From the NCBI GenBank assembly GCA_037178625.1, contig CM074135.1, positions 1,614,001-1,678,000 of the forward strand: DNA of 64,000 nucleotides, read 5' to 3'. This document shows positions 31,466 to 43,361 of the stretch, piece after piece. The notes below the pieces were generated by a model. That model saw only the letters and a program-made list of their open reading frames with translations, had not been told where the DNA came from and searched no databases. The position numbers were made by a program, and so were the translations under genes. Numbering within the stretch: position 1 is the first letter of the stretch; every line of letters starts with the position of its first letter. Source of the stretch: Skeletonema tropicum (lineage: Eukaryota > Bacillariophyta > Thalassiosirophyceae > Thalassiosirales > Thalassiosiraceae).

Positions 31466-34400
31466 CATTGGCACTGCTCAGAAGGCTGGCTTGCGTAGAA
31501 GCGATGCTACAGATTCGTAGCTGATGTGAGAAGTCCAATGTAGGCTTCCAGCAGCACCACAATCAAACAAATTATATCTATCGCCGTCAGTATGGGAATG
31601 ATCCGCTTCTAGTGGCCCATTCTAGTCGGAGGTGATACTAGATAAGCTCATTTGTACCACTCAGACGACTAGCGTCCGTACAAACGGTGCTACAGATTCG
31701 TAGCTGATGTGAGAGGTCCAGTTTGGGCTGGTAGGCTGCACCACATTCAACCAAATTGAGTCTTTCGCCGTCAGTATGGGCATGAGCCGCTTCTAGTGGC
31801 CATTCTAGTCGGCGGTGATACTAGACCAGCTCACTAGTACCGCTCAGACGACTAGCGTCCGTAGAAGCGATGCTACAGATTCGCAGCTGATGAGAGATGT
31901 CCAGTTTGGGCTGGCCAACAGCACCACAATCAACAAAATTGTATCAATCGCCGTCAGTATGACCATGAGCCGCTTCTAGTGGCCCATTCTAGTCGGCGGT
32001 GATACTAGATAAGCTCATTGGTACCGCTCAGACGGCTGGCTTGCGTAGAAGCGGTGCTACAGTATTGTAGCTGATGTGAGAGGTCCAGTTTGTGCTGGTT
32101 GGCTGCACCACAATCAAACAAATTGTATCAAACGCCGTCAGTATGGGCATGAGGCGCATCTAGAGCACATTCTAGTCGGCGATGATACTAGACAAGCTCA
32201 TTTGTACCGCTCAGACGACTAGCGTCCGTAGAAGCGGTGCTACAGATTCGTAGCTGATATAAAAGGTCCAGTTTGGGCTGGTTGGCTGCACCACATTCTA
32301 CCAAATCGTATTAATCGCCGTCAGTATGGGCATGAGCCGCTTCTAGTGGCCCATTCTAGTCGACGGTGATACTAAAGATCATTAGTACCGCTCAGACGAC
32401 TAGCGTCGGTAGAAGCGGTGCTACAGTAGCGTAGCTGATGTGAGAGGTCCAGTTTGGGCTAGTTGGCTGGACCACATTCTACCAAATTGTATCTATCGCG
32501 TCAGTATGGGCATGAGCCGTTTCAAGCGGCACATCATAGTCGGCGGTGATACTAGACAAGTAAGTTAGCACTGCTCAGACGACTGGCTTGCGTAGAAGCG
32601 ATGCTACAGATTCGTAGCTGATGTGAAAGGTCCAATGTGAGCTGGACAGCAGCACCACATTCAACCAAATCGTATCTATCGCCGTCAGTATGGGCATGAG
32701 CCGGTTCTAGTGGCCAATTCTATTTGGCGGTGATACTAAACAAGCTCATTGGTACCGCTCAGACGACTAGCGTCCGTAGAAGCGATTTGAAAGTATTGTA
32801 GCTGATGTGAGAGGTCAAGTTTGGGCTGGTTAACAGCACCACAATCAACCAAATTGTATCAATTGCCGTCAGTATGGGCATGAGCCGCTTTTAGTGGCCC
32901 ATCAAAATCGGCGGTGATACTAGACAAGCTCATTAGTACCGCTCAGACGACTAGCGTCCGTAGAAGCGATACTACAGTATTGTAGCTGATGTGAGAGGTC
33001 CAGTTTGGGCTGGCCAACAGCACCACAATCAACCAAATTGTATCAATCGCCGTCAGTATGGGCATGAGATGCTTTAAAAGCCCCATCATAGTCGGCGGTG
33101 ATACTAGACAAGCTCATTAGTACCGCTCAGACGACTAGCGTCCGTAGAAGCGGTGCTACAGATTCGTAGATGATATAAGAGGTCCAGTTTGGGCTTGTTG
33201 GCTGCACCACAATCAAACAAATTGTAACTATCGCCGTCAGTAAGGGCATGAGCCGCTTCTTGTGCCATTCTAGTCGGCGGTGATACTAGACAAGCTCATT
33301 TCTACCGCTCAGACGACTAGCGTCTGTAGAAGCGGTGCTACAGTATTGTTGCTGATATGAGAGGTCCAGTTTGGGCTGGACAGCAGCACCACATTCTACC
33401 AAATCGTATCTATCGCCGTCAGTATGGGCATGAGCCGCTTCTAGTGGCCCGTTCTAGTCGGCGGTGATACTAGACAAGCTCATTAGTACCGCTCAGACGA
33501 CTAGAGTCCATAGAAGCGGTGCTACAGTATTGTAGCTGATATAAGAGGTCCAGTTTGGGCTAATTGGCTGCACCACATTCTACCAAATCGTATCTATCGC
33601 CGTCAGTATGGGCATGAGCGGCTTCTAGTGGCCCATTCCAGTCGGCGGTGATACTAAACAAGTAAGTTAGCACTGCTCAGACGGCTGGCTTGCGTAGAAG
33701 CGGTGCTACAGTATTGTAGCTGATGTGAGAGGTCCAGTATGAGCTGGACAGCAGCACCACATTCTACCAAATCGTATCTATCGCCGTCAGTATGGGCATA
33801 AGCCGCTTCTAGTGGCCAATTCTAGTCGGCGGTGTTACTAGACCATCTCACTAATACTGCTCTGACGACTAGCGTCCGTAGAAGCGATACGACAGTATTG
33901 TAGCTGATGTGAGAGGTCCAGTGTGGGCTGGCCAGCAGCACCACAATGAAACAAATTGTATCAATCGCCGTCAGTATGGGCATGAGCCGCTTCTAGTGGC
34001 CCATCATAGTCGGTGATGATACTAGACAAGCTCATTAGTACCTCTCAGACGACTAGCGTCCGTAGAAGCGGTGCTACAGATTCGTAGCTGATATAAGAGG
34101 TCCAGTTTGGTCTGGACAGCAGCACCACATTTTACCAAATCGTATCAATCGCCGTCAGTATGGGCATGAGCCGCTTCTTGTGCCCATTCAAGTCGGCAGT
34201 GAAACTAAAGACAAGCTCATTTGTACCGCTCAGACGACTAGCGTTCGTAGAAGCGGTGCTACAGTATTGTTGCTGATATGAGAGGTCCAGTTTGGGCTGG
34301 ACAGCAGCACCACATTCAACCAAATCGTATCTATCGCCGTCAGTATGGGCATGAGCCGCTTTTGTTGACGGTTCTAGTCGGCGGTGATACTAGACAAGTA

Positions 34401-37400
34401 AGTTAGCACTGCTCAGACTACTGGCATGCGTAGAAGCGATGCTACAGTATTGTAGCTGATGTGAGAGGTCCAGTGTGAGCTGGACAGCAGCACCACATTA
34501 AACCAACTCGTATCTATCGCCGTCAGTATGGGCATGAGCCGCTTCTAGTGGCCAATTCTATTTGGCGGTGATACTAGACCAGCTCACTAGCTCCGCTCAG
34601 ACGACTAGCGTCCGTAGAAGCGATACTACAGTATTGTAGCTGATGTGAGAGGTCCAGTTTTGGCTGGCCAGCAGCACCACAATCAAACAAATTGTATCAA
34701 TCGCCGTCAGTATGGGCATGAGCCGCTTCTAGTGGCCCATCAAAGTCGGCGGTGATACTAGACAAGCTCATTAGTACCGCTCAGACGACTAGCGTCCGTA
34801 GAAGCGGTGCTACAGATTCGTAGCTGATATAAGAGGTCCAGTTTGGGCTGGTTGGCTGCACCACATTCTACCAAATCGTATCTATCGCCATCAGTATGGG
34901 CATGAGCCGCTTTTAGTGGCCCATTCTAGTCGGCGGTGATACTAAACAAGTAAGTTAGCACTGCTCATACGCCTGCCCCGTTCTAGTCGGCGGTGATACT
35001 AGACCAGCTCACTAATACTGCTCAGACGACTAGCGTCCGTAGAAGCGGTGCTACAGTATTGTAGCTGATATAAGAGGTCCAGTTTGGGCTGGTTGGCTGT
35101 ACCACATTCTACCAAATCGTATCTATCGGCGTCAGTATGGGCATGAGCCGCTTCTAGAGGCCCATTCTAGTCGGCGGTGATACTAAACAAGTAAGTTTTA
35201 GCACTCCTCAGACGGCTGGCTTGCGTAGAAGCGGTGCTACAGTATTGTAGCTGATGTGAGAGGTCCAGTGTGAGCTGGACAGCAGCACCACATTCTACCA
35301 AATCGTATCTATCGCCGTGAGTATGGGCATAAGCCGCTTCTAGTGGCCATTTCTAGTCGGCGGTGTTACTAGACCAGCTCACTAGTACCGCTCAGACGAC
35401 TAGCGTCCGTAGAAGCGATACGACAGTATTGTAGCTGATGTGAGAGGTCCAGTGTGGGCTGTCCAGCAGCACCACAATCAAACAAATTGTATCAATCGCC
35501 GTCAGTATGGGCATGAGCCGCTTCTAGTGGCCCATTCTAGGCGGCGATGATACTAGACAAGCTCATTGGTACCGCTCAGACGACTAGCGTCCGTAGAAGC
35601 GGTGCTACAGATTCGTAGCTGATATAAGAGGTCCAGTTTGGGCTGGTTGGCTGCACCACATTTTACCAAATCGTATCAATCGCCGTCAGTATGGGCATGA
35701 GCCGCTTCTTGTGCCCATTCTAGTCGGCAGTGATACTAAAGACAAGCTCATTTGTACCGCTCAGACGACTAGCGTCCGTAGAAGCGGTGCAACAGTAATG
35801 TTGCTGATATGAGAGGTCCAGTTTGGGCTGGACAGCAGCACCACATTCAACCAAATCGTATCTATCGCCGTCAGTATGGGCATGAGCCGCTTTTAGTGGC
35901 CCATTCTAGTCGGCGATGATACTAAACAAGTAAGTTAGCACTGCTCAGACGGCTGGCTTGCGTAGAAGCGATGCTACAGATTCGTAGCTGATGTGAGAGG
36001 TCCAGTGTGAGCTGGACAACAGCACCGCATTCAACCAAATCGTATCTATCGCCGTCAGTATGGGCATGAGCCGCTTCTAGTGGCCAATTCTATTTGGCGG
36101 TGATACTAGACCAGCTCATTAGTACCGCTCAGACGACTAGCGTCCGTAGAAGCGATGCTACAGTATTGTAGCTGATGTGAAAGGTACAGTTTGGGCTGGT
36201 TGGCAGCACCACAATCAAACAAATTGTATCAAACGCCGTCAGTATGGTCATGAGCCGCTTCTAGTGGCCAATTCTATTTGGCGGTGATACTAGACCAGCT
36301 CACTAGTACCGCTCAGACGTCTAGCGTCCGTAGAAGCGGTGCTACAGCCTCGTATCTGATGTGAGAAGTCCAATGTAGACTGGTTGGCTGCACCACATTC
36401 AACAAAAACGTATCTATCGCCGTCAGTATGGGCATGTGCCGCTTCTAGTGCCCATTCTAGTCGGCGGTGATACTAAACAAGTAAGTCAGCACTGCTCAGA
36501 CCGCTGGCTTGCGTTGAAGCGATGCTACAGATTTGCAGCTGATGTGAGCGGTCCAGTGTGAGCTGGACAGCAGCACCACATTCAACCAAATCGTATCTAT
36601 CGCCGTCAGTATGGGCATGAGCCGCTTCTAGTGCCCATTCTAGTCGGCGGTGATACTAGACCAGCTCACTAATACTGCTCAGACGACTAGCGTCCGTAGA
36701 AGCGATGCTGCAGATTCGTAGCTGATATAAGAGGTCCAGTTTGGGCTGGTTGGCTGCACCACATTCTATCAAAATGTATCTATCGCCGTCAGTATAAGCA
36801 TGATCCACTTCTAGTGGTCCTTTCTTGTCGGCGGTGATACTAGACAAGCTCATTGGTACCGCTCAGACGACTAGCGTCCGTAGAAGCGGTGCTACAGATT
36901 CGTAGCTGATATAAGAGGTCCAGTTTGGGCTGGTTGGCTGCACCACATTTTACCAAATCGTATCAATCGCCGTCAGTATGGGCATGAGCCGCTTCTTGTG
37001 CCCATTCTAGTCGGCAGTGATACTAAAGACAAGCTCATTTGTACCGCTCAGACGACTAGCGTCCGTAGAAGCGGTGCAACAGTAATGTTGCTGATATGAG
37101 AGGTCCAGTTTGGGCTGGACAGCAGCACCACATTCAACCAAATCGTATCTATCGCCGTCAGTATGGGCATGAGCCGCTTTTAGTGGCCCATTCTAGTCGG
37201 CGATGATACTAAACAAGTAAGTTAGCACTGCTCAGACGGCTGGCTTGCGTAGAAGCGATGCTACAGATTCGTAGCTGATGTGAGAGGTCCAGTGTGAGCT
37301 GGACAACAGCACCGCATTCAACCAAATCGTATCTATCGCCGTCAGTATGGGCATGAGCCGCTTCTAGTGGCCAATTCTATTTGGCGGTGATACTAGACCA

Positions 37401-40400
37401 GCTCATTAGTACCGCTCAGACGACTAGCGTCCGTAGAAGCGATGCTACAGTATTGTAGCTGATGTGAAAGGTACAGTTTGGGCTGGTTGGCAGCACCACA
37501 ATCAAACAAATTGTATCAAACGCCGTCAGTATGGTCATGAGCCGCTTCTAGTGGCCAATTCTATTTGGCGGTGATACTAGACCAGCTCACTAGTACCGCT
37601 CAGACGTCTAGCGTCCGTAGAAGCGGTGCTACAGCCTCGTATCTGATGTGAGAAGTCCAATGTAGACTGGTTGGCTGCACCACATTCAACAAAAACGTAT
37701 CTATCGCCGTCAGTATGGGCATGTGCCGCTTCTAGTGCCCATTCTAGTCGGCGGTGATACTAAACAAGTAAGTCAGCACTGCTCAGACCGCTGGCTTGCG
37801 TTGAAGCGATGCTACAGATTTGCAGCTGATGTGAGCGGTCCAGTGTGAGCTGGACAGCAGCACCACATTCAACCAAATCGTATCTATCGCCGTCAGTATG
37901 GGCATGAGCCGCTTCTAGTGCCCATTCTAGTCGGCGGTGATACTAGACCAGCTCACTAATACTGCTCAGACGACTAGCGTCCGTAGAAGCGATGCTGCAG
38001 ATTCGTAGCTGATATAAGAGGTCCAGTTTGGGCTGGTTGGCTGCACCACATTCTATCAAAATGTATCTATCGCCGTCAGTATAAGCATGATACACTTCTA
38101 GTGGTCCTTTCTTGTCGGCGGTGATACTAGACATGCTCATTAGTACCGCTCAGACGACTAGCGTCCGTAGAAGCGGTGCTACAGCCTCGTATCTGATGTG
38201 AGAAGTCCAATGTAGACTGGTTGGCTGCACCACATTCAACAAAAACGTATCTATTGCCGTAAGTAAGGGGTATGCCCATGAGCCGCTTCTAGTGGCCCAT
38301 TCTAGTCGGCGGAGATACTAAACAAGGAAGTCAGCACTGCTCAGACGGCTGGCTTGCGTAGAAGCGATGCTACAGATTCGTAGCTGATGTAAGAGGTCCA
38401 GTTTGGGCTGGACAGCAGCACCACAATCAAACAAATTGTATCAATCGCCGTCAGTATGGGCATGAGCCGCTTCTAGTGGCCCATCAAAGTCGGCGGTGAT
38501 ACTAGACAAGCTCATTAGTACCGCTCAGACGACTAGCGTCCGTAGAAGCGGTGCTACAGTATTGTTGCTGATATAAGAGGTCCAGTTTGGGCTGGTTGGC
38601 TGCACCACATTCTACCAAATCGTATCTATCGCCGTCAGTATGGGCATGAGCCGCTTTTAGTGGCCCATTCTAGTCGCCGGTGATACTAAAGACAAGCTCA
38701 TTTGTACCGCTCAGACGACTAGCGTCCGTAGAAGCGGTGATACAGTATTGTTGCTGATATGAGAGGTCCAGTTTGGGCTGGACAGCAGCACCACATTCAA
38801 CCAAATCGTATCTATCGCCGTCAGTATGTGCATGAGCCGCTTTTAGTGGCCCATCAAAGTCGGCGATGATACTAAACAAGTAAGTTAGCACTGCTCAGAC
38901 GGCTGGCATGCGTAGAAGCGATGCTACAGATTCGTAGCAGATATGTGACAGGTCCAGTGTGAGCTGGACAGCAGCACCACATTCAACCAAATCGAATCTA
39001 TCGCCGTCAGTATGGGCATGAGCCGCTTCTAGTGGCCAATTCTATTTGGCGGTGATACTAGACCAGCTCATTAGTACCGCTCAGACGACTAGCGTCCGTA
39101 GAAGCGATACTACAGTATTGTAGCTGATGTGAGTGGTCCAGTTTGGGCTGGCCAGCAGCACCACAATCAAACAAATTGTATCAAACGCCGTCAGTATGGG
39201 CATGAGCCGCTTCTAGTGGCCAATTCTATTTGGCGGTGATACTAGACCAGCTCACTAGTACCGCTCAGACGACTAGCGTCCGTAGAAGCGATACGACAGT
39301 ATTGTAGCTGATATAAGAGGTCCAGTTTGGGCTGGTTGGCTGCACCACATTCTACCAAATTGTATCTATCGCCGTCAGTATGGGCATGTGCCGCTTCTAG
39401 TGCCCATTCTAGTCGGCGGTGATACTAAACAAGTAAGTCAGCACTGCTCAGACCGCTGGCTTGCGTTGAAGCGATGCTACAGATTTGCAGCTGATGTGAG
39501 CGGTCCAGTGTGAGCTGGACAGCAGCACCACATTCTACCAAATCGTATCTATCGCCGTCAGTATGGGCATGAGCCGCTTCTAGTGCGCATTCTAGTCGAC
39601 GGTGATACTAGACCAGCTCACTAATACTGCTCAGACGACTAGCGTCCGTAGAAGCGATGCTACAGATTCGTAGCTGATATAAGAGGTCCAGTTTGGGCTG
39701 GTCGGCTGCACCACATTCTATCAAATTGTATCTATCGCCGTCAGTATGGGCATGAGCCGCTTCTAGTGGTCCTTTCTTGTCGGCGGTGATACTAGACAAG
39801 CTCATTAGTACCGCTCAGACGACTAGCGTCCGTAGAAGCGGTGCTACAGCCTCGTATCTGATGTGAGAGGTCCAATGTAGGCTGGTTGGCTGCACCACAT
39901 TCTACCAAATCGTATCTATTGCCGTCAGTAAGGGGTATGCCCATGAGCCGCTTCTAGTGGCCCATTCTAGTCGGCGGTGATACTAAAAAAGTAAGTTTGC
40001 ACTGCTCAGACCGCTGGCTTGCGTAGAAGCGATGCTACAGTATTGTAGCTGATGTGAGAGGTCCAGTTTGGGATGGCCGGCAGCACCACAATCAAACAAA
40101 TTGTATCTATCGCCGTCAGTATGGGCATGAGCCGCTTCTAGTGCCCATTCTAGTCGGCGGTGATACTAGACAAGCTCATTAGTACCGCTCAGACGACTAG
40201 CGTCCGTAGAAGCGGTGCTACAGTATTGTAGCTGATATAAGAGGTCCAGTTTGGGCTGGTTGGCTGCACCACATTCAACCAAATTGTCTCTATCGGCGTC
40301 AGTATGACCATGAGCCGCTTCTAGTGGTCCATTCTAGTCGGCGGTGATACTAAAAAAGTAAGTTAGCACTGCTCAGACTACTGGCTTGCGTAGAAGCGAT

Positions 40401-41035
40401 GCTACAGATTCGTAGCTGATGTGAGCGGTCCAGTGTGGGCTGGCCGGCAGCACCACATTCAACCAAATCGTATCTATCGCCGTCAGTATGTGCATGAGCC
40501 GCTTCTAGTGGCCCATTCTAGTCGGCAATGATACCAAACAAGTAAGTTAGTACCGCTCAGACGACTAGCGTCCGTAGAAGCGATGATACAGATTCGTAGC
40601 TGATGTGAGAGGTCCAGTGTGGGCTGGCCGGCAGCACCACATTCAACCAAATCGTATCTATCGCCGTCAGTATGGGCATGAGCCGCTTCTAGTGGTCCTT
40701 TCTTGTCGGCGGTGATACTAGACCAGCTCATTAGTACCGCTCAGACGACTAGCGTCCGTAGAAGCGGTGCTACAGCCTCGTATCTGATGTGAGAGGTCCA
40801 ATGTTAGCTTGCCAGCAGCACCACATTCAACCAAATCGTATCTATCGCCGTCAGTATGGGGTATGCCCATGAGCCGCTTCTAGTGGCCCATTCTAGTCGG
40901 CGGTGATACTAAAAAAGTAAGTTTGCACTGCTCAGACCGCTGGCTTGCGTAGAAGCGATGCTACAGATTCGTAGCTGATGTGAGAGGTCCCGTGTGAGTT
41001 GTCCAGCAGCATGACATCTTACCAATTCGTATCCA
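31466..41035. repeat. Satellite array, about 52 monomers of about 184 bp
   Basis: The phrases TCGCCGTCAGTATGGGCATGA, GCTCAGACGACTAGCGTCCG and GGCGGTGATACTAGACAAGC recur every 180-186 bases from start to end. Two monomer classes alternate irregularly, differing at ACGACTAGCGTCCG versus ACGGCTGGCTTGCG and at AGCTCATTAGTACC versus AGTAAGTTAGCACT. A truncated monomer lies near 34975, and three monomers (near 38270, 39930, 40860) carry a GGGGTATGCCC variant. Inverted pairs within the monomer are conserved (see findings). The array interrupts gene space completely; minus-strand frames of 63-82 codons in it are by-products, since 184 is not a multiple of three. Edges decay into single-copy DNA. Possible roles include centromere, heterochromatin or a transcribed structured RNA. 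Confidence 0.97.
35551..38124. repeat. Higher-order duplication: two 1287-bp blocks of seven monomers
   Basis: 35551-36837 and 36838-38124 repeat with an offset of exactly 1287 bases (7 x 183.9) and differ at only a few positions, for example ATGATCCACTT versus ATGATACACTT near the ends. Individual monomers inside a block are clearly more divergent from each other than the blocks are. Part of the same order recurs from about 39380 to 39800. Confidence 0.9.
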
Positions 41036-42017
41036 TTTGAAGGTTGTTGTATTATCAACGAATTTTGTATTTTATTATCTTTTTTCCTGTTATCATCATG
41101 CCTTTTGTTGTGGCACATTGATTTCAGTTTCTTATTGACGGTTCCTCGTTAGATATGATATTGATATGATAGGTACAATGACTTGCAGGCTGCTAAGTAG
41201 CTTTTTTCTCCAGTTCTTCTGCTGATTTTCGATAATAGGTTTGAGTTTTGATGATCTTTGGCACTATGACGGAGTTCGCACGATTATAGCTTTGTCATTG
41301 AGTTGGCATTTTCATAGATGTACACTTTTATTGTTGATACGTTGCACATACATACATCATCGATGTGATGTCGAATTTAGGTATCGAGGTGTCCTGATAT
41401 ATGATTTCATCTGTGACAGATTCTGCGCTGACAAATTGTAGCTCCCCGCGTTAGTTCTATCTATCTTGCTGGACGAGATATTATGATCAGGAAGAGGATA
41501 GGATGGAGGGGTGGCCTCGTAAGTAGAACCATACTAATTCCTATATGTAATGCAATGTGTCCGGCGTTTCAAATGTCAAATTACATGTGTAACAGTATGT
41601 GGAGGATATCATAGGCGGCGGAGCAATTCGAGCAGTAACATATGTAACAGTTTCACGGACACATCTCCAGATCCCCTGGCATCATCCCCAACAAAATTCA
41701 ATCTATCCAACTTTCTTCTTTTGGAGAAATATTTTCTTCCATTTGAGAAAATGTCCGTAGATTCGGTACGTAACACAGATATACTAGGATATACGTAGGA
41801 ATTCAATTCCTACAGGCGGCGTAAGAGATCGGGTTGTTACATATGTAACAGTTTCACGGACAGGTTGAGCGGAGGCCACCCCTCATAATACTTATTATAA
41901 GAGGATGATAGATGAGAGATGAGGAGAGGAGATAGATAGATGGGGACGAGGATGCTGCGGCATAATAACTTTTCATATTTGTGGTGATCGTTTGCTCCAT
42001 ATTTGTTTGCTAACAAT
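41036..42017. other. Satellite flank containing a short inverted-repeat element
   Basis: AT-rich DNA without a gene. The element at 41506-41884 is listed separately. The final 130 bases are the leader of the queuosine salvage gene. Confidence 0.5.
41506..41884. mobile_element. 379-bp MITE-like element with 13-bp terminal inverted repeats
   Basis: Left end GAGGGGTGGCCTC (41506-41518) and right end GAGGCCACCCCTC (41872-41884) are exact inverted copies. Inside, a unit with GGCGGCG and later GTAACAGTTTCACGGACA occurs twice about 200 bases apart, each with the 14-base palindrome GTTACATATGTAAC or a near copy. The left 37 bases match a terminus at 386-422 in inverted orientation. No transposase frame and no clear target-site duplication. 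Confidence 0.6.
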
Positions 42018-43271
42018 ATGACTTTCTTACCCACCACTTCGGTTAGAACGTCATGCCGTGAATTTATGAGACAATCTGATTCTGTATCAATATGCATGCC
42101 TGCGCTTGAAAAGTTCTCGAATGAAATAGCAGAATCCATTCATTCAAATCATTCTCTACAGGTAGCAGAATGGGACGCGGATGGGTGGCATTACACTGGA
42201 GAGACATACGACCAAAGAAAATACCAAGATGATGAACTTTATGAGCTGATGAGAATGGAGAGAGTTGGGCTTTATATTTTATCAATGGATGCAATCAACT
42301 TTTGTTTCTGGCCTTCTTCATCAAGCTCAGCAAAGAATGGACTTGAATATGAACATTTGGCAATTGCTCTGCGAAAAGTGGCTGAAATCGATGATAAAAG
42401 CGACGATAGTGAAGAATGTACTGGCAGTCGAGACTCTAGTACATACGCTATAAAAGCTCCCGAGACTTATGCTCTGAGTCCTTCCAACTTGACAACTCTT
42501 ACAGCAACGAAATTGCTGTCTCTATTGCAACCCCATTTCCCTTCTTCATCTGAGTCTATTTTGTACGAACTCCCTGAACTCGATGTCAGGTGCAGGCTAC
42601 TGAACGAGTTAGGAAAAGGACTCATTGATCACCACGATGGTTCAGTATTAAATATGATATCGAAAGCTAATCAAAGTGCAGATAGCTTGGTCAGGATCAT
42701 TTTGGAAACTTTTCCAGGATTTCGAGACTATGTCGACAGAGACACCTGGTCAAATAAATGCAGTTCTTGCGATTGGGATACTGCTAAGTCATCATCATCT
42801 ATCATTCATTTCTACAAGAGGGCTCAAATTGCTGTAGCCGATATATGGGCGGCGTTAGGACGTTGTTCTGCGTCAAGTCAACGTTGCCATTTTACAGATA
42901 TGAAGTTGATCACAACGTTCCCTGACTACCGCGTGCCTCAGATACTGCGTCAAGTAGGCGCCTTGCAATACACACCTGAATTGGCAGCGAAGGTTGATAA
43001 CCAAGAAGAACTTAGTGAAGGCGGTGTCGACGAAGTTTCAATCCGGGCAGGTACAGTAGTAGCAGTTGAGGAAATGGTGGAGCTAGTAAAGAAGCACTTG
43101 ATAGCTATTGCAGAAGCAGATTCATCCGAAGAAAGCATACCCAATTTACAAAGCCTCCTAGAAGACGTCTCGGCAGTTACAATTGATTGGTACTTATGGC
43201 AAAGAGGAGAGAAGGAAGATCGATTGAATCTTCTTGGGCATCATCACAGAGTTCGCACAACTTACTACTAA
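42018..43271 (+). CDS. QNG1: Queuosine 5'-phosphate N-glycosidase (QNG1, DUF2419), queuosine salvage
   Basis: 417 residues from ATG 42018 without interruption. Family motifs appear in order: SVRTSCREFM, ILSMDAINFCFWP (substrate pocket Asp region), YEHLAIALRKVAE, ALSPSNLTTLTATKLLSLL, LLNELGKGLIDHHDGSVLNM, FPGFRDY, FYKRAQIAVADIWAAL, FTDMKLITTFPDYRVPQILR and TIDWYLWQRGE. The enzyme releases queuine from queuosine 5'-phosphate so it can be reinserted into tRNA; eukaryotes cannot make queuine de novo, and algae that take it up need salvage. It is the first gene right of the satellite. Confidence 0.93.
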   Translation: MTFLPTTSVRTSCREFMRQSDSVSICMPALEKFSNEIAESIHSNHSLQVAEWDADGWHYTGETYDQRKYQDDELYELMRMERVGLYILSMDAINFCFWPSSSSSAKNGLEYEHLAIALRKVAEIDDKSDDSEECTGSRDSSTYAIKAPETYALSPSNLTTLTATKLLSLLQPHFPSSSESILYELPELDVRCRLLNELGKGLIDHHDGSVLNMISKANQSADSLVRIILETFPGFRDYVDRDTWSNKCSSCDWDTAKSSSSIIHFYKRAQIAVADIWAALGRCSASSQRCHFTDMKLITTFPDYRVPQILRQVGALQYTPELAAKVDNQEELSEGGVDEVSIRAGTVVAVEEMVELVKKHLIAIAEADSSEESIPNLQSLLEDVSAVTIDWYLWQRGEKEDRLNLLGHHHRVRTTYY

Positions 43272-43361
43272 AAATAATGACTTGAGGAGGTCGCACAATT
43301 GAAAGAACTTTAGAAGATAAAATGTATTAGATCAAGCTTTAAGTATGAGCCTACGTGCGAC

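Noticed and set aside
34132..40731. Repeated minus-strand frames of 63-82 codons in the satellite with similar proteins (ITADKKGPLE...)
   Set aside because: They arise because monomers are alike. The 184-bp period breaks the frame from unit to unit, most units lack the frame, and no start context or domain is seen.
31466..41035. Hammerhead ribozyme in the satellite (CTGATG present in each monomer)
   Set aside because: The required CUGAUGA continuation and GAAA partner strand are absent, and stems do not fit the three-way junction.
31466..41035. CRISPR array
   Set aside because: Tandem 184-bp monomers without unique spacers, in eukaryotic gene space.
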